Origin: Roseiflexus sp.
GTDB taxonomy: Bacteria; Chloroflexota; Chloroflexia; Chloroflexales; Roseiflexaceae
Assembly (NCBI GenBank): GCA_025062325.1
Contig: JANXAL010000022.1
Location: 22,900-86,899, forward strand
Direction: 5' to 3'
Length of the DNA: 64,000 bases
Shown here: in pieces, positions 60,079 through 64,000 of the stretch
How the letters are laid out: every line of letters begins with the position of its first letter
How positions within the stretch are numbered: the first letter of the stretch is position 1
Made by a program: the position numbers and the translations under genes
The notes under the pieces: model-generated
Databases searched by the model: none
Told to the model about the DNA's origin: nothing
The model's input: the letters and a program-made list of their open reading frames with translations, nothing else

Positions 60079-60950
60079 ATGACCGTTGCGCGCCAGAAGC
60101 CGATACCGACAGCGTCTGCCGAGGATCCTTTCCGCTACGGCTGGCGCTATGTGCGTCGTCCCACGCCTGATAATCCCAATCACTTGGAACAGGTTCCGCT
60201 GACCCTTGACGACATCCTGCACCCGGAAGTGGGAGATTTCATCGTGCATAGCGACCGCCACGAGACCGACCGGATGTACCTGACTGCTGCGCTGCGGGCG
60301 CGCCTGGAGTCATCAGGCGCAGCGATCGTGCTGAGCGATGTGCGTATTGCGTGAGACATTCCGATCTGCGCCCGCACGGACCGGACGTGATGGTCATTCC
60401 GGGCATCCAGAAACGCCAGGACTGGAGCACGTTCGAGGTGGCGGTCGAGGGGGCGCGCCCGGCGCTGATTATCGAAATCACCTCGCCGGAGACGCGCGAG
60501 AACGACCTAGAGCGTAAAGTGGAGCACTACGCGCGGGCAGGGGCGCCGCAGTATGTGATTGTGGACGATGTGTGGGGGCAGAGCGGTGCACGACGGTTGC
60601 GTCTGCTTGATTACCGGTTCGAGGGAGGAACATATCGGCTGCACCCGCCAGACATGGCGGGGCGGGTGCAGTTGGTGATCGCCAACCTGTGGCTGGGAGT
60701 GGAAGGCAATCACGTCGTGTGCTACGACGAGCTGGGGGTAGCGTTCGGCGACTACACAGCAGTAGTGCAGCAGGAAGCGGCGCGTGCAGCGGCGGAGGCT
60801 CGAGCGCAGCAGGAAGCGGCGGTGCGAGCGCAGCAGGAAGCGGCGGCGCGAGAGGCAGAGGCGCGGGCGCGCCGGGAAGCGGAGGAGCGGGCAGCGCGTC
60901 TGGCAGAGCGTTTGCGGGCGCTAGGCATTGATCCCAACAACATTTCGTAG
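60079..60950 (+). pseudogene. Frameshifted Uma2 (DUF820) family gene
   Basis: Frame 1 (60079-60354, 91 residues, AAGGAG upstream) ends at ALRARLESSGAAIVLSDVRI. Frame 2 (60351-60950, 199 residues) resumes with the next conserved part: RPHGPDVMVI, ALIIEITSPET, NDLERKVEHY and APQYVIVDD. These hold the Asp/Glu/Lys expected of the PD-(D/E)xK-like site. One lost base near 60352 would explain the break. The frames overlap as GTGA, so translational coupling could still yield two polypeptides. The C-terminus is a repetitive Ala/Gln/Glu/Arg coiled coil (RAQQEAA units). Uma2 proteins have no settled function. Confidence 0.7.
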
Positions 60951-61248
60951 CCCAGGCGCACTGAACCAAACCGTTCTTGTAGATTAGCTAGACGTTGAAC
61001 GAACAGGACGCGAGCGCCGCTCTCACTTCCGACACACTGAGCGCTCGTAAGCGCGGCGATCCAAGCGTCCGCCGCAACCGACCGCTGTAGGCTCAAGCTC
61101 GCGCTGAGCGCGTGAGTGCCCCGCACGGGGGCGCCTGACCTGAGCAAGGGTTCAACCCGCGGTGCGAAGGGCCAGTCTTAGATTGCTTTCTACTTGGCTC
61201 CATTGATGAGAATGAGCGCCTTTGCGCTGATTCAGGTGTTGGTCTGCG
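60951..61248. other. Intergenic DNA upstream of hisG
   Basis: About 300 bp holding two small hairpins (GTGCCCCGCACGGGGGC near 61119-61135 and GGGTTCAACCC near 61148-61158). No tRNA cloverleaf can be built around the second. No gene is supported and no convincing promoter was found. Confidence 0.4.
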
Positions 61249-62268
61249 ATGACTCTTCGCTTTGCCATACCATCGAAGGGCAGCCTGTACGACGGCACGC
61301 TTGCCTTTCTTGAGAGCGCCGGATTGCGGGTGTCGCGGCCCAACCCTCGTCGCTACACCGCGTCCATCCGTGCTCTTCCCGGCGCAGATGTGTTGCTCCA
61401 TCGACCTACCGACATTGTCGAGAAAGTGGCATCAGGCGAAATCGATCTTGGCATCAGCGGACTCGACCTGGTGGAAGAGTTGCGCGGCGACCGCGATGAT
61501 CTGATTGTCCTTTTCGATGATCTTGGCTACGGCGCTGCCGAACTGGTAGTTGCCGTACCGGAAACCTGGATCGACGTCACGTCCTGGCACGATCTGGCGG
61601 ATCTGGCGGTCGAACTGCACGCTCAAGGGCGACCGCTGCGCATTGCAACGAAGTACCCATCGCTGACTCGCCGTTTCTGTTATGCGAACGGCATCAATTA
61701 CTTCCGCCTGGTCGAGTCACAGGGTGCGACGGAAGCAGCGCCAGGACTCGGCTATGCCGACATAATTGTCGATATCACTGAAACGGGAGCAACTCTGCGC
61801 GACAATCAACTGAAGATCGTCGGCGACCCGATTCTCCGCACCCAGGCATGCCTGATCGCCAGTCGCCGTTGCCTGCGCACCAATCCCGCAGCGCTGGCAG
61901 CGACCCGCACAGTGCTGGAACTCGTCGAAGCGCGGCGACGGGCGCGCCGTTTTGTCCAGGTGACAGCAAATATCGCCGGTGAGTCGGCGGAGGACGTAGG
62001 ACGGCGCGTGGCGATCCGTCCCGATCTGGCGGGCGTGCAGGGACCGACGATCTCGCTGGTCTGGCCCAGTACGCCGCGCGCAGCAGGCGCGCCCGGATGG
62101 TATATGGTGACGCTGCTCGTGCCGCAGGACCGCGTGCTCGACCTGGTGGCGCATCTGCGCCAACTGGGTGGCGATACCATTGCAGTGATGCCAGCGCAGT
62201 ATGTGTTCGATGCAACCTGTAGCAGTTATGATCGCCTGATCAGGCTGCTCGAGGAGCCAACCCCATGA
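61249..62268 (+). CDS. hisG: ATP phosphoribosyltransferase, long form
   Basis: 339 residues. First step of histidine synthesis: ATP plus PRPP gives phosphoribosyl-ATP. The catalytic domain opens with [20 protein letters not shown] and contains [11 protein letters not shown] and the PRPP-site region [17 protein letters not shown]. About 115 residues beyond the catalytic core (about 225-335) fit the ACT-like regulatory domain of the long form. Longer than the usual about 300. It overlaps hisD by ATGA. Confidence 0.93.
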   Translation: MTLRFAIPSKGSLYDGTLAFLESAGLRVSRPNPRRYTASIRALPGADVLLHRPTDIVEKVASGEIDLGISGLDLVEELRGDRDDLIVLFDDLGYGAAELVVAVPETWIDVTSWHDLADLAVELHAQGRPLRIATKYPSLTRRFCYANGINYFRLVESQGATEAAPGLGYADIIVDITETGATLRDNQLKIVGDPILRTQACLIASRRCLRTNPAALAATRTVLELVEARRRARRFVQVTANIAGESAEDVGRRVAIRPDLAGVQGPTISLVWPSTPRAAGAPGWYMVTLLVPQDRVLDLVAHLRQLGGDTIAVMPAQYVFDATCSSYDRLIRLLEEPTP

Positions 62269-63608
62269 CCATCCCAATTTTCGATGATCTCTCAGTCGCT
62301 CATCGCACCATCCTGCAGCGTATACCTTTCGATGAGATCGATGTTCCTGCAGCATTACTGAATGCCATTGAACAGCGATTTGGCGCGCGGCTGACGCCAG
62401 CCGAGGCTGTTGATCGCATCGTGCGTGATGTGCGCAAGCGAGGTGACGATGCCCTGCGCGACTGGTCGCAGCGCCTCGATGACTATGCCGGTCCGCTGGA
62501 AGTGCCGATAGAACGCTGCGTTGCAGCGCTTGCCTGTCTCGATCCCGACCTGCGTAGCGCGATTGAACTGGCAATTGGGGAACTGACACGCTTCCATCAG
62601 CGCCAGGTGCGCACCTCCTGGATCGAGTTCGGCGCAGAAGGCGCTCTAGGGCAGATCATTACTCCGTTGCGGCGGGTTGGCATCTATGTGCCGGGAGGCG
62701 CGGCGCCGCTTCCGTCATCGCTGCTCCATGCCGCGATCCCGGCACGGGTGGCCGGCGTGGAGGAAGTGATCGTTTGCACGCCGCCGCAGCGCAACGGTGA
62801 CGTCGATCCCACCGTGCTTGCAGCCGCTGCTGCTGCTGGCGTGACGCGGGTATTCGCCATTGGCGGCGCTCAGGCAATTGCGGCTATGGCGTATGGCACA
62901 GCAAGCGTGCCGCGCGTCGATAAAATCGTCGGTCCTGGCAACCTGTTCGTCGTGCTGGCAAAACGCGCGGTATACGGCGTCGTCGGGATCGAATCGCTGC
63001 CAGGACCGACAGAGACGCTGGTCATTGCCGATGCGCATGCCGATCCGCGCCTGGTTGCCGCCGATTTGCTGGCGCAGGCAGAGCATGCGCTGGCGTCCGC
63101 CATTCTGGTCACGCCAGACCGCACGCTTGCCGTGCAGGTGCAGGCGGAGATTGCGCGTCAACTCGAGTTGCTGCCAGCGGCAAACGCTGCCGCTGCGGCG
63201 GCGGCGATCAGCGGGCGCGGCGGGATCGTGCTGGTTCCCGATCTCGATGCCGCTTTTGCAGTTGCCAACGACTATGCCCCTGAGCACCTCTGTTTGCTGA
63301 TTGACGATCCCTGGCGCCACATTGGGAAGGTGCGCAATGCTGGCGGCGTGTTTCTCGGTGAACGCTCATTTGAAGTGCTTGGCGACTATGTGGCCGGTCC
63401 ATCACACATTATGCCGACCGGCGGCACGGCGCGCTTCGCCTCTCCCGTCAATGTGGACGATTTTCGCAAGGTTATCTCGCTCGTAGCGTTGAATGATGCA
63501 GCGCTGAAACGAATTGGACCGGCTGCGGCGCGCCTAGCGGACGCCGAGGGCCTAGCAGCGCACGCAGCGGCAGTGCGGATGCGAATGTCGTTGCACATTG
63601 AAGGTTGA
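62265..63608 (+). CDS. hisD: Histidinol dehydrogenase
   Basis: 447 residues. Zinc enzyme oxidising L-histidinol to histidine in two NAD+-dependent steps. [18 protein letters not shown] (about 139-156), [29 protein letters not shown], the catalytic Glu-His pair in YAPEHLCLL and the signature [14 protein letters not shown] are present. The ATG overlaps the hisG stop (ATGA). A dispersed repeat follows directly. Confidence 0.96.
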   Translation: MTIPIFDDLSVAHRTILQRIPFDEIDVPAALLNAIEQRFGARLTPAEAVDRIVRDVRKRGDDALRDWSQRLDDYAGPLEVPIERCVAALACLDPDLRSAIELAIGELTRFHQRQVRTSWIEFGAEGALGQIITPLRRVGIYVPGGAAPLPSSLLHAAIPARVAGVEEVIVCTPPQRNGDVDPTVLAAAAAAGVTRVFAIGGAQAIAAMAYGTASVPRVDKIVGPGNLFVVLAKRAVYGVVGIESLPGPTETLVIADAHADPRLVAADLLAQAEHALASAILVTPDRTLAVQVQAEIARQLELLPAANAAAAAAAISGRGGIVLVPDLDAAFAVANDYAPEHLCLLIDDPWRHIGKVRNAGGVFLGERSFEVLGDYVAGPSHIMPTGGTARFASPVNVDDFRKVISLVALNDAALKRIGPAAARLADAEGLAAHAAAVRMRMSLHIEG

Positions 63609-64000
63609 ACGCGGGCAGGCGCTTAGGATGCGCAACCTCTCCCTTCTCCCCCAACCCCCGCGTGCGGGGGCGCAGAGGCAGGTCAAGACCGATGACGCCG
63701 AAGTTGCGCCCCAACCCCCCGCATGCGGGGGGCGCAGGGGGGAGAAGCTCACAAGGGTAGATTTTTTCGGCAAGCCCTTCCGTTGTATCGCCCGGTTTGA
63801 GCGTCAGGATGCGCACACTCCCCCTTCTCCCCTCGTGGGAGATGGGGGGAGGGGGGAGGAGGGGTCGGGGGGCGTCGGGATACGGCCATTCCGCGTCGCA
63901 CGCGATAAGGCCGCCGCGGGAGTGGGGGGCGTAGGGGGTCAGGGGGGCGGGGGGGCGGAGGGGCGTCGGGTTGCGGCTCGTCGGCGTCGCGGTCGCTGTT
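63609..64000. repeat. Dispersed MITE-like repeat, copy 5 and G/C-run tract
   Basis: Contains CCCGCATGCGGGG interiors, an A-type end at about 63748-63815 (CTCACAAGGGTAGATTTTTTC, GGCAAGCCCTTCCGTTG) and a G-run tract with a type-B-like end (GGGATACGGCCATTCC) to the window edge. The copy begins about 30 bp after the hisD stop and is cut off at 64000. No gene is seen. Confidence 0.6.

Noticed and set aside
61130..61170. Possible tRNA T-arm (GGGTTCAACCC)
   Set aside because: The loop is 5 rather than 7 nt and no acceptor or anticodon arm can be paired around it.

Overview
The window reads as high-GC chromosomal DNA from a filamentous anoxygenic phototroph of the Chloroflexota, most probably Roseiflexus or a close relative. 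The strongest evidence is a minus-strand operon at about 24.2-42.6 kb. It encodes acetyl-CoA carboxylase subunits (accD, accA, accC), the bifunctional two-SDR malonyl-CoA reductase (mcr) and the giant three-domain propionyl-CoA synthase (pcs). These are the diagnostic enzymes of the 3-hydroxypropionate CO2-fixation bi-cycle. Downstream in the same run lie an aldehyde dehydrogenase, an AcuI/YhdH-type acrylyl-CoA reductase and a polytopic membrane protein. No rRNA, tRNA, CRISPR array, prophage or intact insertion sequence was seen.

Layout. 0-0.4 kb: start of a degenerate protein kinase. 0.6-3.8 kb: zinc-type ABC importer operon behind a promoter with a palindromic operator. 4.3-6.1 kb: oligoendopeptidase F. 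6.9-10.7 kb: a small HTH protein, an OmpR-type regulator and a divergent LOG-family protein, then a hypothetical protein and a rubrerythrin-DinB fusion. 11.3-14.6 kb: exopolysaccharide block (GT4, two Wzz-like proteins, BY-kinase). 14.8-20.3 kb: CheY-like regulator, glycosidase lipoprotein, large hybrid histidine kinase. 21.3-24.2 kb: phosphoesterase and a divergent S41 protease-like lipoprotein. 24.2-42.6 kb: the 3-hydroxypropionate operon. 42.8-46.2 kb: MacB/LolD-type ABC system with a duplicated, fused permease. 46.5-50.3 kb: CNNM/CorC transporter, GT39-like membrane protein and a MoaD-MoaE fusion. 50.5-53.8 kb: hisH-hisA-(coiled coil)-hisF. 53.9-57.7 kb: HDAC-like deacetylase, MutY, sensor kinase. 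57.8-63.6 kb: HisRS/HisZ-like protein, two damaged Uma2-family genes, then hisG-hisD.

How the genes work together. AccA/AccD/AccC (with a BCCP encoded elsewhere) make malonyl-CoA, Mcr reduces it to 3-hydroxypropionate, and Pcs converts that to propionyl-CoA. A promoter resembling the sigma-70 consensus precedes accD, and a second precedes mcr. Five histidine-biosynthesis genes (hisH, A, F, G, D) occur in two groups about 7.4 kb apart.

The intergenic DNA is unusual. A MITE-like family with imperfect terminal inverted repeats and G/C-run interiors recurs at about 3.8, 6.1-6.6, 10.8-11.1, 20.7-21.25, 24.7-24.9 and 63.6-64.0 kb. It usually sits against gene 3' ends. One copy lies in frame inside a membrane-protein gene, and another appears to supply the stop codon of pepF. 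Low-complexity CTCTTGCC-type tracts, a palindromic GC-rich array, telomere-like TTAGGGG blocks and a perfect 17-bp-arm palindrome occur elsewhere. The -10 hexamer TACAAT recurs in many proposed promoters, and two genes look leaderless. All functional calls rest on reading motifs by eye; no database search was run.
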